64,000 nucleotides of DNA. Source: Alloyangia mangrovi. GTDB lineage: Bacteria; Pseudomonadota; Alphaproteobacteria; Rhodobacterales; Rhodobacteraceae. The notes beneath the pieces were generated by a model. It worked only from the letters and a program-made list of their open reading frames with translations. It searched no databases and was not told the origin of the DNA. The stretch covers positions 1 to 64,000 of the forward strand of contig NZ_NTHN02000022.1 in assembly GCF_002300555.2 (NCBI RefSeq). Direction: 5' to 3'. Positions within the stretch are counted from its first letter, which is position 1; every line of letters starts with the position of its first letter. Made by a program: the position numbers and the translations under genes. Below, in pieces: positions 10,617 to 20,051 of this stretch.

Positions 10617-10665
10617 CTTTCTTCTAGGGGGAAATATCCCGGGGGTGCGGGGGCAGAGCCCCCGC
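10617..10665 (+). repeat. Dispersed intergenic repeat, copy A
   Basis: Starts with CTTTCTTCTAGG, then a three-base spacer, AAATATCCCGGGGG, and a hairpin GGGGGCAGAGCCCCC. It shares these modules with copies at 45903-45965, 51688-51753 and 61959-62004. It lies between the 3' ends of the M16 gene and dapA. Confidence 0.85.
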
Positions 10666-10682
10666 GCTATCGGTCCTGGAAA

Positions 10683-11558
10683 TCAGTCCAGCAGCCCGGC
10701 GTGGCGCAGCGCTGCGTCGATGCGGGCGCGCACCGGTTCGGTCACCGGAACCAACGGCAGGCGCACGTCCTCGTTGCAAAGGCCAAGGCGGCTCATCGCG
10801 TATTTCGCGCCGCAGACGCCCGGCTCGGCAAAGATCGCCTGGTGCAGCGGCATCAGCTTGTCCTGCAGGTCCAGCGCCTTGGCGTAGTCGCCCGCCAGGG
10901 TGGCGGCCTGCATCTGCGCGCAGAGCGCCGGGGCGACGTTCGCGGTCACCGAGATGCAGCCGACGCCGCCCTGGGCGTTGAACCCGTGCGCCGTGGCATC
11001 TTCGCCAGAGATCTGCAGGAAGTCCGTGCCGCAGGTGATGCGCTGCGCGCAGACCCGCGCCAGATCGCCGGTGGCGTCCTTGACGCCGACGATGCGCGGC
11101 AGCTTGGCCAGCTCGCCCATGGTGGCGGGGGACATGTCGACCACCGAGCGGCCGGGGATGTTGTAGATGATGATCGGCAGGTTCGCGGCATCATGCACGG
11201 CGGTGAAATGCGCGATCAGCCCGGCCTGGGTCGGCTTGTTGTAATAGGGGGTCACCACCAGCGCCGCCTGGGCGCCGACCTTCTCGGCGAACTGGATGAA
11301 GTGGATCGCCTCGGCGGTCGAGTTCGAGCCCGCGCCGGCGATCACCGGCACGCGGCCCGCGGCGGTCTTGACCACGCAGTCGATGACCGCTTCGTGTTCC
11401 TCGTAGCTGAGGGTCGGGCTCTCGCCGGTCGTCCCCACCGGCACCAGTGCCGAGCTGCCCTCGGCCACGTGCCAATCGACGAGTTTCTTGAGCGCGTCGA
11501 AATCCACGACGCCGTCCTTGAACGGCGTGACCAGTGCTGGCATCGAACCTTTGAACAT
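10683..11558 (-). CDS. dapA: 4-hydroxy-tetrahydrodipicolinate synthase
   Basis: Cytoplasmic TIM-barrel aldolase that condenses pyruvate with aspartate semialdehyde, the first committed step to diaminopimelate and lysine. The 291-residue length is normal. Visible motifs are [22 protein letters not shown] with the catalytic Tyr, YNIPGRS, and the Schiff-base Lys in VGVKDATGD near residue 161. The ATG follows a GGAG-type ribosome site. It is transcribed divergently from the lytic transglycosylase gene, with ~140 bases between the two starts, so both peptidoglycan-related genes share a promoter region. Confidence 0.98.
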   Translation of the reverse strand: MFKGSMPALVTPFKDGVVDFDALKKLVDWHVAEGSSALVPVGTTGESPTLSYEEHEAVIDCVVKTAAGRVPVIAGAGSNSTAEAIHFIQFAEKVGAQAALVVTPYYNKPTQAGLIAHFTAVHDAANLPIIIYNIPGRSVVDMSPATMGELAKLPRIVGVKDATGDLARVCAQRITCGTDFLQISGEDATAHGFNAQGGVGCISVTANVAPALCAQMQAATLAGDYAKALDLQDKLMPLHQAIFAEPGVCGAKYAMSRLGLCNEDVRLPLVPVTEPVRARIDAALRHAGLLD

Positions 11559-11698
11559 GACACGCTCCTTGAATGTTTATGTGTTCGCTTCGTAGCTGCG
11601 CGGCCCCGGGCTGGAGGGAATGTGAATTGGATCGCCCCCAACCACGCGGTAATCTCCGCGGCGTGTCTATTCCTTTTCGTCAAGGAAATTGCAAGCTC

Positions 11699-13648
11699 AT
11701 GTCGCGCCTCCGCGCCGCTCTCTTCGTGCTTCTTGCCCTGATTGCCACGCCTGCCCTGCCCGACGAGCGCCCGCTCGCCAAGGCCATGGGGGACATGCGT
11801 TCAGGCAACTGGGCCTCCGCTCTCATCGAGTCGCGTGGCGACGGCCAGGCCGCGCTCGACGTTGTGCTCTGGCATTACCTGCGTGCCAGCCGGGGCAATG
11901 CCGCCCAGGTGATGGATTTCATTCAGCGCAACCCGGACTGGCCGGGCATGCCCTACCTGCGCGAAAAATCCGAGATTGCGATTTCCGAATCTGATCTCGG
12001 CACCATCCGCGCGTTCTTCTCGGGTTACCTGCCGCAGACCGGCGCCGGGGCGCTGGCGCTGGCGCGCGCGCATCTGGCCGAGGGGGAACGCGGCGCGGCC
12101 GAGGCCGATATCGTCATGGCCTGGCGCACCCTGCCGCTGAGTGCCGAGGAACGTGCGACCTTCCTGCGCGACTGGTCCGACCTGCTCAAGCCGCACCACC
12201 AGGCACGGCTCGACATGGCGCTCTGGCAGGGCTGGGAAGACAATGCGCGCTCGCTGTTGCCGCTGGTCTCGGACGGCTGGCGCAAGCTGGCTGAGGCGCG
12301 TCTGGCGCTGCGTGCGATGGATCCGGGTGTCGATACCCGGATCGCGGCGGTGCCCGCTGCCTTGGCGAACGATCCGGGGCTGGCCTACGAGCGCTATCTC
12401 TGGCGCATCCGCAAGGGCCGCGACGAGGATGCCATCTCGCTGCTGCTGGAGCGCTCGAGCAGCGCCGAGGCGCTCGGTGAGCCCTGGGCCTGGGCCGGGC
12501 GGCGGGACGATCTTGCGCATCAGAAGATGCGCCGGGGCGATGCTGAGACCGCCTATGCCATCGCCTCGCGCCACGGGCTGACCGAGGGCGACCAATACGC
12601 CGCGCTGGAATGGCTTTCCGGCTTCATCGCGCTGCGCTTCCTCGAGGATCCGCAGACCGCGCTGCGCCATTTCCGCAACCACGACGGGGCGGTGACCTCG
12701 CCGATTTCCAAGGGCCGCTCCGGCTACTGGATGGGCCGCGCGCTGGAAGAGCTGGGGGATACCGAGGGGGCCAAGCAGGCCTATGCGCAGGGCGCGCGCT
12801 ACCAGACCTCCTTCTACGGGCTGCTGGCGGCCGAGCGTGGGGGCGTCGCACCGGATCCCAAGCTGGCAGGCACCGAGAGCTTCCCCGACTGGCGCGAGGC
12901 GCCCTTCACCAAGAGCAGCGTCTACAGCGCCGCGATCCTTCTGCTGGCCTCGGGCGAGACCTCGCTGGGCGAGCGCTTCCTCACCCACCTCGCCGAGGGG
13001 CTCGACCGGCAGCAGATCGGCCAGCTCGGGCAGATGCTGGCGCAGATGCAGCGCCCGCATGTCGAGGTCATGGTCGGCAAGCGCGCGGCGCAATACGGGC
13101 TGGAACTGGCCGGGCCCTATTACGCGCTGCACCCTGACCTGCTGAAGGTGGATTTCCCGGTCCCGCGCGAAATGGTGCTGTCGATCGCGCGGCGCGAATC
13201 CGAGTTCGATCCGCGCGTGGTCTCCGGTGCCGGGGCGCGCGGGCTCATGCAGCTTATGCCCGGCACCGCCAAGGAGGTCGCGGGCTGGCTGGGCGTGCCC
13301 TACAGCTTCGAGGGCCTGCTGGACAATCCGGGTTACAACGCCAAGCTCGGTGCGCGCTACCTGCAGAGCCTGTCGGAGCAGTTCGACGGCAACCCGGTGA
13401 TGATGGCGGCGGGCTACAACGCCGGTCCGTCGCGGCCGCTGAGCTGGATGGGGATCTTCGGCAACCCGCTGAAGGGTGACATCGACATGGTGGACTGGAT
13501 CGAGATGATCCCCTTCACCGAGACTCGCAACTACGTGATGCGGGTGACCGAGAGCCTGCCGATCTACCGCGCGCGGCTGGGGCTCGATCCGCACCCGGTG
13601 CCCTTCAGCGAGGAGCTGACCGGGCACACGCTGCGGGTGGGGCAGTAG
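11699..13648 (+). CDS. Soluble lytic murein transglycosylase (SLT family)
   Basis: Periplasmic enzyme that cleaves the glycosidic bonds of peptidoglycan to 1,6-anhydro products. The ATG at 11699 begins a signal peptide (hydrophobic core, then TPALPDE) giving ~649 residues, close to E. coli Slt70. The long N-terminal part is helical TPR-like superhelix sequence. The C-terminal SLT domain holds the catalytic Glu in RRESEFDP near residue 500, then GARGLMQLMPGTA, AGYNAGPSR and ETRNYVMRV. AAGGAA lies ~11 bases upstream. It converges with the ubiH-like gene; a GC-rich hairpin lies between them. Confidence 0.95.
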   Translation: MSRLRAALFVLLALIATPALPDERPLAKAMGDMRSGNWASALIESRGDGQAALDVVLWHYLRASRGNAAQVMDFIQRNPDWPGMPYLREKSEIAISESDLGTIRAFFSGYLPQTGAGALALARAHLAEGERGAAEADIVMAWRTLPLSAEERATFLRDWSDLLKPHHQARLDMALWQGWEDNARSLLPLVSDGWRKLAEARLALRAMDPGVDTRIAAVPAALANDPGLAYERYLWRIRKGRDEDAISLLLERSSSAEALGEPWAWAGRRDDLAHQKMRRGDAETAYAIASRHGLTEGDQYAALEWLSGFIALRFLEDPQTALRHFRNHDGAVTSPISKGRSGYWMGRALEELGDTEGAKQAYAQGARYQTSFYGLLAAERGGVAPDPKLAGTESFPDWREAPFTKSSVYSAAILLLASGETSLGERFLTHLAEGLDRQQIGQLGQMLAQMQRPHVEVMVGKRAAQYGLELAGPYYALHPDLLKVDFPVPREMVLSIARRESEFDPRVVSGAGARGLMQLMPGTAKEVAGWLGVPYSFEGLLDNPGYNAKLGARYLQSLSEQFDGNPVMMAAGYNAGPSRPLSWMGIFGNPLKGDIDMVDWIEMIPFTETRNYVMRVTESLPIYRARLGLDPHPVPFSEELTGHTLRVGQ

Positions 13649-13671
13649 GGTTATCCCCCGGCGCGATCCGG

Positions 13672-13693
13672 GCGAAGGGCTTCAGCCCTTCGC
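13672..13693. terminator. Hairpin between convergent genes
   Basis: Arms GCGAAGGGC (13672-13680) and GCCCTTCGC (13685-13693) with a TTCA loop. It overlaps the last codons of the ubiH-like gene and follows the transglycosylase stop. There is no T run, so it is a candidate bidirectional terminator only. Confidence 0.5.
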
Positions 13694-14877
13694 GCCGAGG
13701 CCCATCTGCATCAGCGTCTTGCGCACCGACTTCACCCCGTAGAGCGCGTCCAGCGCCGTGGCGCGGGCATCGCGCAGCAGCGGGGTCGACAGCATCGAGG
13801 CGCGGTTCAGCGCGGTGATCCCGGCGACGCGGGCACGGATGTCGGGCATGCGCTTGCGGGCGTAGGCGTCGAGCATGGGGGCCTCGCCAAGCGCCTCGGG
13901 GCGCGCCACCGCCAGATCGTGCAGCACCTTCATGTCGGCCAGAGACATGTTCAGCCCCTGCGCGCCGATGGGGGGGCACCACATGCGCCGCCTCGGCCAC
14001 AAGCGCAAGGCGCTGGCCGGTCAGGCTCTCGGCGTGCTGCGCGATGATCGGCCAGATGGTGCGGCGCGAGGCCAGCTTGAGCGGCCCGAAGAGGTGGCAG
14101 GAGCGCTCGGACATGGCGGCCTCAAAGGCCTCGGGTTCCAGCGCCATCAGCGCCTCGGCCTTGGGGCCTTCCTCCATCCAGACCACCGCCGAGGAAGGCG
14201 AGCCGTCGAAATCGGGCAGGGGGACCAGCGTGAACGGCCCGCCGGTGCGGTGGATTTCCGTCGACACATTGCCATGCGGGATCGGGTGGGTGGTGGCAAA
14301 GGCCAGCGCCTTCTGGCCGAAGCGGGTGGTCTTCACGCCGATCCCCGCCGCCTCGCGCATCGGCGAATTGCGTCCGTCGGCGGCGATCACCAGCCGCGTG
14401 CGGATGCGGCGACCGTCGCTGAGCGTGACGCGGGCCTCGGCCTCGCGGGTGAAGAGCGCGGTGGTGGCGGTGCCGGGCAGGAAGGTGACCCGCTCCATCC
14501 CGTGCAGGTGGTCCGACAGCTCGCGCCGCAGCAGCCAGTTGGGAAGGTTCCAGCCGAAGGGCAACTCGGAGATCTCGGCGCTGTCGAAATCCTTGACGAT
14601 GCGCGGCTCGGGCAGCTCGCCGCCGGCGTCGACGATGCGCATCACCTGCAGCGGCATGGCGTGGGGGGGCGAGGCGCTCCCACAGGCCCGCCTCGGCGAG
14701 GAAGGCCTGCGCGGGCTGCAGGAAGGCGGTGCTTCGCAGGTCGGCGCCCTGCGCCTCGCGCTCGGTCACCGGCGGTGCCGGATCGACGCAGAGCACGGAG
14801 AAGCCGGCGTTGCCGAAGGCGGCGGCCGCGGTGAGCCCGGCGATCCCGCCGCCCGAGATGAGAATGTCGTAATCCAT
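13682..14877 (-). CDS. UbiH/COQ6-family FAD-dependent hydroxylase, two frameshifts in this sequence
   Basis: Flavoprotein monooxygenase of the ubiquinone-biosynthesis hydroxylase family. The N-terminus reads MDYDILISGGGIAGLTAA (FAD Rossmann motif), the middle has ADGRNSPMRE, and the C-terminus has HVVPPIGAQGLNMSLAD, which is the GD-type motif region. No single frame covers it: the frame changes at the run of seven G at 14663-14669 and again at seven G at 13970-13976. Removing one base at each run gives a continuous protein of ~397 residues, the usual family length. Both breaks look like sequencing or assembly errors rather than decay. Which ring position it hydroxylates cannot be told. It lies downstream of a small membrane-protein gene and a HAD gene, possibly one operon. 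Confidence 0.85.
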
Positions 14878-14933
14878 GACCGCTCTCCTTTGGGCCCCTA
14901 TCTAGGGCAGGAGGGCGGCCATGACCATGCGGC

Positions 14934-15149
14934 TTACTTGCCGACGGTGATCCACAGGATCATGAAGTAGCACACCGGCACCAGCGCCAGCGCGGTCATC
15001 GACAGGCCGGCAAGGCCGAAGGCAACGGTGTTGACCACGGCGATCACCAAAAGCAGCGCGGCCACGAGGAAGAGCACGGCCTCGCCGCGAATCTTGCGGG
15101 TGGAGGGGGCGTGGGTGTCCTGAACGGTGGTGAAATCGGCTGCGGTCAT
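14934..15149 (-). CDS. Small membrane protein, unknown function
   Basis: A 71-residue protein with a polar N-terminal ~20 residues and two hydrophobic segments (roughly residues 25-44 and 47-67). The ATG at 15149 is chosen over upstream alternatives because GGAGA lies five bases before it. I do not recognise a family. It sits between the HAD phosphatase gene and the ubiH-like gene on the same strand, with short gaps, so it is probably cotranscribed with them. Confidence 0.7.
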   Translation of the reverse strand: MTAADFTTVQDTHAPSTRKIRGEAVLFLVAALLLVIAVVNTVAFGLAGLSMTALALVPVCYFMILWITVGK

Positions 15150-15258
15150 CGGAATCTCCTGTCTGGGGTCGGGCAGGAGATAGGCAGGGAGCTTGCGCGC
15201 TCCCATGGCGAAAAGTGTCGCAGCCCCCGCGCCGCGGTTGCGAGGGGGCCGGGGCGGC

Positions 15259-15903
15259 TCAGGCGAGCCGTGCGAGGAATTCGGTCAGATCGTTCGTATG
15301 GTGCTGGATATGCGCGCCTTCTGCGCGTTCCGGGGCGACATGCACTGTGCGCATCCCCATGGCGTGGGGTGCGGCAAGATTACGCGGATCGTCCTCGAAC
15401 ATGGCGGCGGTGGCCGTCTCGGTGCCGGAGAGGGTAAAAACCGTCTCGAAGGCCAGCGGCTCGGGCTTGGGGCGGTAGTTCGCGTGCTCGACGCCGTAGA
15501 TCGCGTCGAAGGCCGCCTCGAGCCCGCGCGCCTCGAGCACCCGCGCCGCATAGGGCGCGCTGCCGTTGGTGTAGACGATCTTGCGCCCCGGCAGGTTCGC
15601 GATCAACTCGGCAAGATGCGGGTCGGGCTCGAGCGCATCGAAGGAGATGTCATGCACCTCGGTCAGATAGGCGTCGGGGTCGAGCTTGTGGTGGGCCATC
15701 AACCCGGCCAGCGTCGTGCCATGGTCCAACCACCAGCGCTTGCGCAGGGTGTTGGCCTCGGCCTGACCGGTGCCGGTCACCCGCATGACCACGTCGGTCA
15801 TCTTGCGCTCGATCTGGTCGAAGAGCCGCGCGGCGGGCGGATAGAGCGTGTTGTCGAGGTCGAAGACCCAGTGGCGCACGTGGGAGAAATGCTGCTTTAC
15901 CAT
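15259..15903 (-). CDS. HAD-family pyrimidine 5'-nucleotidase-like phosphatase
   Basis: Cytoplasmic haloacid dehalogenase-type hydrolase of 214 residues. Motif I is FDLDNTLYP with the nucleophilic Asp at residue ~13, motif II is the YTNGS segment, motif III is the KPEP Lys, and motif IV is FEDDPRN. The arrangement and DLDNTLYPP signature are typical of the SDT1/pyrimidine 5'-nucleotidase subgroup found in alphaproteobacteria. It probably dephosphorylates pyrimidine nucleotides, but specificity is inferred only. It is divergent from the GntR regulator gene, with ~146 bases between starts. Confidence 0.88.
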   Translation of the reverse strand: MVKQHFSHVRHWVFDLDNTLYPPAARLFDQIERKMTDVVMRVTGTGQAEANTLRKRWWLDHGTTLAGLMAHHKLDPDAYLTEVHDISFDALEPDPHLAELIANLPGRKIVYTNGSAPYAARVLEARGLEAAFDAIYGVEHANYRPKPEPLAFETVFTLSGTETATAAMFEDDPRNLAAPHAMGMRTVHVAPERAEGAHIQHHTNDLTEFLARLA

Positions 15904-16049
15904 GGCCGCAACCTACGCCCGGGCGGGGCGGGCGGCAATGGGCGGCGAGGCCACGGGGCGACGCTGCGCGGCTTGCGACCAAGCGGGGCGTTGATCCCGG
16001 CCCCCCGCTACCGCTATCTTGCCGCATCACCTATGAAGGACCACCCCAG

Positions 16050-16694
16050 ATGAGCCAGATCCGGACGCCGAACAAGGACGCCTACACGCTGATCCTCGAG
16101 GCCATCGACCAAGGGGTCTATCGTCCCGGCGACCGTCTTGTGGAAAGCGAGCTGGCCGAACGATTCGGCGTCTCGCGCACGCCGATCCGCGAGGCGCTGC
16201 AGCGGCTCGAGACGCAGTCGCTGCTGGCACGCGACGGCCGCTCGCTGATCGTCGCCTCGCTCGATCACAACCAGATGGCCGAGCTCTACGTGGTCCGCAC
16301 CGAGCTCGAGGGGCTGGCGGCCCGGCTGGCCGCCCGCCACGCCACCGAGGAAGAGGTGCAGGTGTTGCGCGACATGATCGAGGAAGACCGGGCGCTGCTC
16401 AAGGATCCGGCGGCGCTGGCGCGGGCCAACCGCCGCTTCCATCGGATGATCCAGCTTGCCTCGCACAACCGCTACCTCGTGCAGCAGCTCGACCTGGTGC
16501 ACCGCTCCATGGCGCTGATGGCGACGACCTCGCTGGCCGCCGAGGGGCGCGGCACCAACGCGCTCGCGGAACATGCCGCCATCGTCGATGCCATCGCCCG
16601 GCGCGACGAGGCAGCTGCGGACAAGGCGCTGCGCGAGCATATCTCGGTTGCCTTCGTGACTCGCCTCAAGCTCGACAGCCGCAAGACCGCCTGA
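16050..16694 (+). CDS. GntR-family transcriptional regulator, FCD (FadR C-terminal) type
   Basis: DNA-binding regulator of 214 residues. The N-terminal winged helix-turn-helix covers residues ~8-70 with YRPGDRLVESELAERFGVSRTPIREALQRLE, the GntR signature. The C-terminal all-helical FCD ligand domain follows, with metal-ligand-type residues in the pattern RRFHRMI and EHAAIVDAI. The target genes and the inducer are not evident; the divergent neighbour is a HAD phosphatase and the downstream neighbour is on the other strand. Autoregulation or control of the divergent gene is possible. Confidence 0.93.
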   Translation: MSQIRTPNKDAYTLILEAIDQGVYRPGDRLVESELAERFGVSRTPIREALQRLETQSLLARDGRSLIVASLDHNQMAELYVVRTELEGLAARLAARHATEEEVQVLRDMIEEDRALLKDPAALARANRRFHRMIQLASHNRYLVQQLDLVHRSMALMATTSLAAEGRGTNALAEHAAIVDAIARRDEAAADKALREHISVAFVTRLKLDSRKTA

Positions 16695-16713
16695 GCCATT
16701 CCGGCCCGAGCCG

Positions 16714-18612
16714 TCACGGCGCGTCCATGGGAACATCCGCGCCGGCGTGATCCGGGGCCGAGTGCCCATGGCTGGTCTTGTCCCAGTAAAAGGGCCGGCG
16801 CAGCGTCTCCCACAGCGCCTTGTAGAGCGCGAGCGTGGCCAGCGGGTAGTAGAGGAACAGCGTCGGCACAAAGGGCAGCAACCGCGGATGCGGGCTGCGC
16901 AGCACGCCGCCAAGGCCGATCACGAGCATCACCGCCTCGGAGCCGAGCAGCAGCACCGTCAGCGCCGGCAGCAGCTGGGCCGTGGCGGGGCCAAGCAGCG
17001 GGTAGGTGACCCCGAGCTGGTAGAGCCAGAAGCCCCAGAGCAGCGGCGCCAGCAGCAGCTGCAGCAGCGCGGCGAGGAAGATGAGCTGCAGTCCCAGCAT
17101 CCGCCAGGCGCCCAGCTCACGCAGGCAGCGGCGGGGATGGCGCATGTGGACCCGCCAAGTGATCAGGTAGCCCTTGAGCCAGCGCGAGCGCTGCCGGATC
17201 CAGGGCCAGAGCCGGCAGTTGGCCTCTTCCCGGGTGACCAGCGGCAGCAACTCGGTGCGATAGCCGAAGCGGGCCAGCCGGATGCCGAGGTCGGCATCTT
17301 CGGTGACGTTATGCGCATCCCAGCCGCCGACACGGTCGAGCGCCTCGCGGCGGAAGAAGACCGTGGTGCCGCCCAGCGGGATGGCAAAGCCGAGCCGCGC
17401 GAAGCCGGGCAACAGGACTCGGAACCAAGAGGCGTATTCGAGGGTGAAGCAGCGCGAGAGCCAGTTTGCCTTGGGATTGTAGAAGTCGAGAATGCCTTGC
17501 ACGCAGCCGACCTCGGGCGGGGCGCGGCTGAGATGCGCGACGAGGTGGCGCAATTGGTCTGGGGCCGGGCTGTCCTCGGCGTCGTAGATCCCGATGAGCG
17601 TGCCACGGGCAAAGTTGAGCGCGTAGTTCAGCGCGCGGGGTTTGGTGGTCACCCCACCGGGCGGCACCTCGACGATGCGCATCCATGGCGGAAGCGCCGC
17701 CGCGTCGAGTGTGGCGCGGGTGATCCTGTCCCCGGCCTCGAGCACCAGCAGCACCTCGAGCGCCGCGCGTGGGTAATCGAGCCTGTCAAGGCGCTCCACC
17801 AGCGTGGCGGCGATGGTCTCCTCGCGGTGCAGCGGGACCATCAGCGAGACGGTGGGGTTTCCCGAGCGGCCGCCCTTCGGGCCCGAGGGAGTGGGGGGCA
17901 GGGGGAGTATGCCGGCGACGAAAGCCGCCAGCTTGGCAAGCTGCGCGACCAGCATCGTCGCCGCGGCAAGCGCGAGGGCGCCGCCAAAGAAAACTGTCGG
18001 GAGACTGAAGAGCAGCGTCAGAAGCGCGACCGTGGCCAGGGCGAGCAACGCGGCCCGGGCCGGGGGCAGCCGGTTCATGTCGCGGCAACTGAGATCGGAG
18101 GGCAGGCCGGTCTCGGCCCTTAGCGCCATCTCCGCGGCGTGGCGCTCGGTGATCTCGGCGACGATGTCCGCCTCGGTTGCAAGCGCGAGAACCACGCGCC
18201 CTTCGCTCTCGGGCAGCAGGGCACGGACCCGGGCAAAGCCCTCGGGATGGGCCATGGCAAGCAGCAGCCCGTCATCGATCCGGATCCAGGGCAGCGCGCT
18301 GTGGCGCAGGCAGATGTCTGGCGGGAGCAGATCAGCGAGCGCGGCGGCGGGCGGGGCGGTCAGCCGGGACAGGGCGGGCGCGCCGTGGCTGCGCGCCAGC
18401 GCGTCGCGAAGCCGTTCCGGCGAGACGTGTCCCTCGGCCTGCAGCAGGCGGGAAAGGGGAGTGCGCTCGCGTCGGCTGCGGGTCAGCGCCTCGAGCGCCT
18501 GCACTTCGTCCAAGACCCCGTCCTCCAGGAGGAGCGTGGAAATGGGACGGCCGAGATCTGGCAGCCCGCTGGCGCGCCGGCGGGTCTGGGACGTCGGAGG
18601 CGTGTCCTGCAT
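16714..18612 (-). CDS. Membrane GT2 glycosyltransferase with N-terminal MshEN-like domain
   Basis: A 632-residue inner-membrane protein. Residues ~15-170 resemble the MshEN/T2SSE-N domain (PISTLLLEDGVLDEVQALEAL, then TPLSRLLQAEGHVSPERL), a fold that can bind cyclic di-GMP in other proteins. Two hydrophobic segments follow (~187-240), then a processive GT2 catalytic domain: PLHREETI, YDAEDSPAPDQL (DxD-like), TEDADLGIRL, and QRSRWLKG (QxxRW). Several C-terminal membrane helices complete a cellulose-synthase-like layout. It probably makes or exports a polysaccharide. AGGAG lies six bases from the ATG, and its last two bases fall in a hairpin arm at 18622-18649. Confidence 0.88.
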   Translation of the reverse strand: MQDTPPTSQTRRRASGLPDLGRPISTLLLEDGVLDEVQALEALTRSRRERTPLSRLLQAEGHVSPERLRDALARSHGAPALSRLTAPPAAALADLLPPDICLRHSALPWIRIDDGLLLAMAHPEGFARVRALLPESEGRVVLALATEADIVAEITERHAAEMALRAETGLPSDLSCRDMNRLPPARAALLALATVALLTLLFSLPTVFFGGALALAAATMLVAQLAKLAAFVAGILPLPPTPSGPKGGRSGNPTVSLMVPLHREETIAATLVERLDRLDYPRAALEVLLVLEAGDRITRATLDAAALPPWMRIVEVPPGGVTTKPRALNYALNFARGTLIGIYDAEDSPAPDQLRHLVAHLSRAPPEVGCVQGILDFYNPKANWLSRCFTLEYASWFRVLLPGFARLGFAIPLGGTTVFFRREALDRVGGWDAHNVTEDADLGIRLARFGYRTELLPLVTREEANCRLWPWIRQRSRWLKGYLITWRVHMRHPRRCLRELGAWRMLGLQLIFLAALLQLLLAPLLWGFWLYQLGVTYPLLGPATAQLLPALTVLLLGSEAVMLVIGLGGVLRSPHPRLLPFVPTLFLYYPLATLALYKALWETLRRPFYWDKTSHGHSAPDHAGADVPMDAP

Positions 18613-18621
18613 GACAGACTC

Positions 18622-18649
18622 CTGAACTCTCTGGATGCAGAGAGTTCAG
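18622..18649 (-). terminator. Hairpin between carA and the glycosyltransferase gene
   Basis: Perfect 11-bp stem with arm CTGAACTCTCT and a six-base loop. It follows the carA stop on the minus strand and touches the ribosome site of the glycosyltransferase gene. There is no T run. It shares the core AACTCTCT/AGAGAGTT with a hairpin at 20541-20564. It may end carA transcripts or tune translation of the next gene. Confidence 0.55.
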
Positions 18650-18708
18650 GGTATGTCGGTAAATTGAGCGTTAAATTGTGGCCATCCGCGAAACAAATCG
18701 CGGAAAGA

Positions 18709-19855
18709 TCACATGTTGTTCACGAACCGTTCGAACAGGTAGAAGCTGTCCTGCGGGCCGGGGCTGGCTTCGGGGTGGTGCTGCACCGAGAACACCGGCC
18801 GGTCGGTCATGCGAATCCCGCAGTTCGAGCCATCGAAGAGACTCACGTGGCTCTCGACCACACCGGCGGGCAGCGTCTGGCCGTCGACGGCGAAGCCGTG
18901 GTTCATCGAGGTGATCTCGACCTTGCCGGTCTCGAGTTCCTTGACCGGGTGGTTCGCGCCGTGGTGGCCGTGATTCATCTTGATGGTCTTGGCGCCGAGC
19001 GCCAGCGCCAGCATCTGGTGACCAAGGCAGATGCCGAAGATCGGCAGGTCGGTGTCGTCGAGGATGCCCTTGATCATCGGCACGGCGTATTTGCCGGTGG
19101 CGGCAGGGTCGCCCGGGCCGTTCGACAGGAAGACGCCGTCGGGATTGTGCGCGAGCACCTCCTCTTTCGTCGCCGTGGCGGGCAGCACGGTCACCTCGCA
19201 GCCGGCCGAGGCCAGGCACCGGAGGATGTTGCGCTTGGCGCCGTAGTCGATGGCGACCACTTTCTTGCGCGGGTTGGTCTGGGTCTTGTAGCCATCCGGC
19301 CAGGCCCACCGCATCTCGTCCCAGCGGTAGCTCTGGGCGCAGGTCACGTCCTTGGCGAGATCGAGCCCGGTGAGGCCCGGGAAGGCGCGGGCCGAGGCGA
19401 CCAGCGCCGCGACGTCGAAGACGCCCTCGGGGTTATGCGCGATGGCGACGTGCGGCGCGCCCTGCTGGCGGATCGCGCGGGTCAACCGCCGGGTGTCGAT
19501 ACCGCCGATGGCGATGCGGCCGCGGGCCGCCAGCCACTCGGAGAGTTGCTGCACCGCGCGCCAGTTGGAGGACTGCGTCGGCATCCATTTCACCACCATG
19601 CCCGCGGCGACCGGATCGCCGGTCTCATCGTCCTCGGGGTTCACCCCGGTGTTGCCGATGTGCGGGAATGTGAAGGTGACGATCTGCCCTGCGTAGGACG
19701 GATCGGTCATGATTTCCTGGTAGCCGGACATCGAGGTGTTGAAGCAGAGCTCGGCCTGCGCCTCACCCGTGGCGCCGAACCCCTGTCCGTAAAACAGCGT
19801 CCCATCGGCGAGCGCGAGGCATGCGGTGGGCTTTTGGGGGGGTGGCGAGCGACAT
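18709..19855 (-). CDS. carA: Carbamoyl-phosphate synthase small subunit, frameshift near the 5' end
   Basis: Glutamine amidotransferase subunit that supplies ammonia to CarB for arginine and pyrimidine synthesis. The C-terminal class I amidotransferase domain has the nucleophile Cys in FGICLGHQMLALA and the His-Glu pair near QHHPEASPGP; the N-terminal domain has GYQEIMTDPSYAGQIVTFTFPHIGNTG. The natural start is the ATG at 19853-19855 with AGGAG upstream, coding MSLATP. The frame breaks at seven G at 19836-19842, about five codons in. Losing one base gives a 381-residue protein, the normal length, with KPTACLALADGTLFYG. Since carA is essential for pyrimidine synthesis, an assembly error is more likely than a null gene. 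Confidence 0.93.
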
Positions 19856-20051
19856 GGCGCGACTCCTGTTCAGATCTGGGCGGGAAGCAAATCGCGCCAT
19901 GCCTAAGGGAAGCGCTCGAAAGGGTCAAGCGCTGATTTCCTCAAATAAATGAAGCAAAAACAATGACTTCCGTTGGAGTAAGGCGGGATTGCGCCCTTTG
20001 GAGCCTTTCTGTAGTCTCGGGGCTTGGAAACGTAAGGGGATATCCTTTCCG

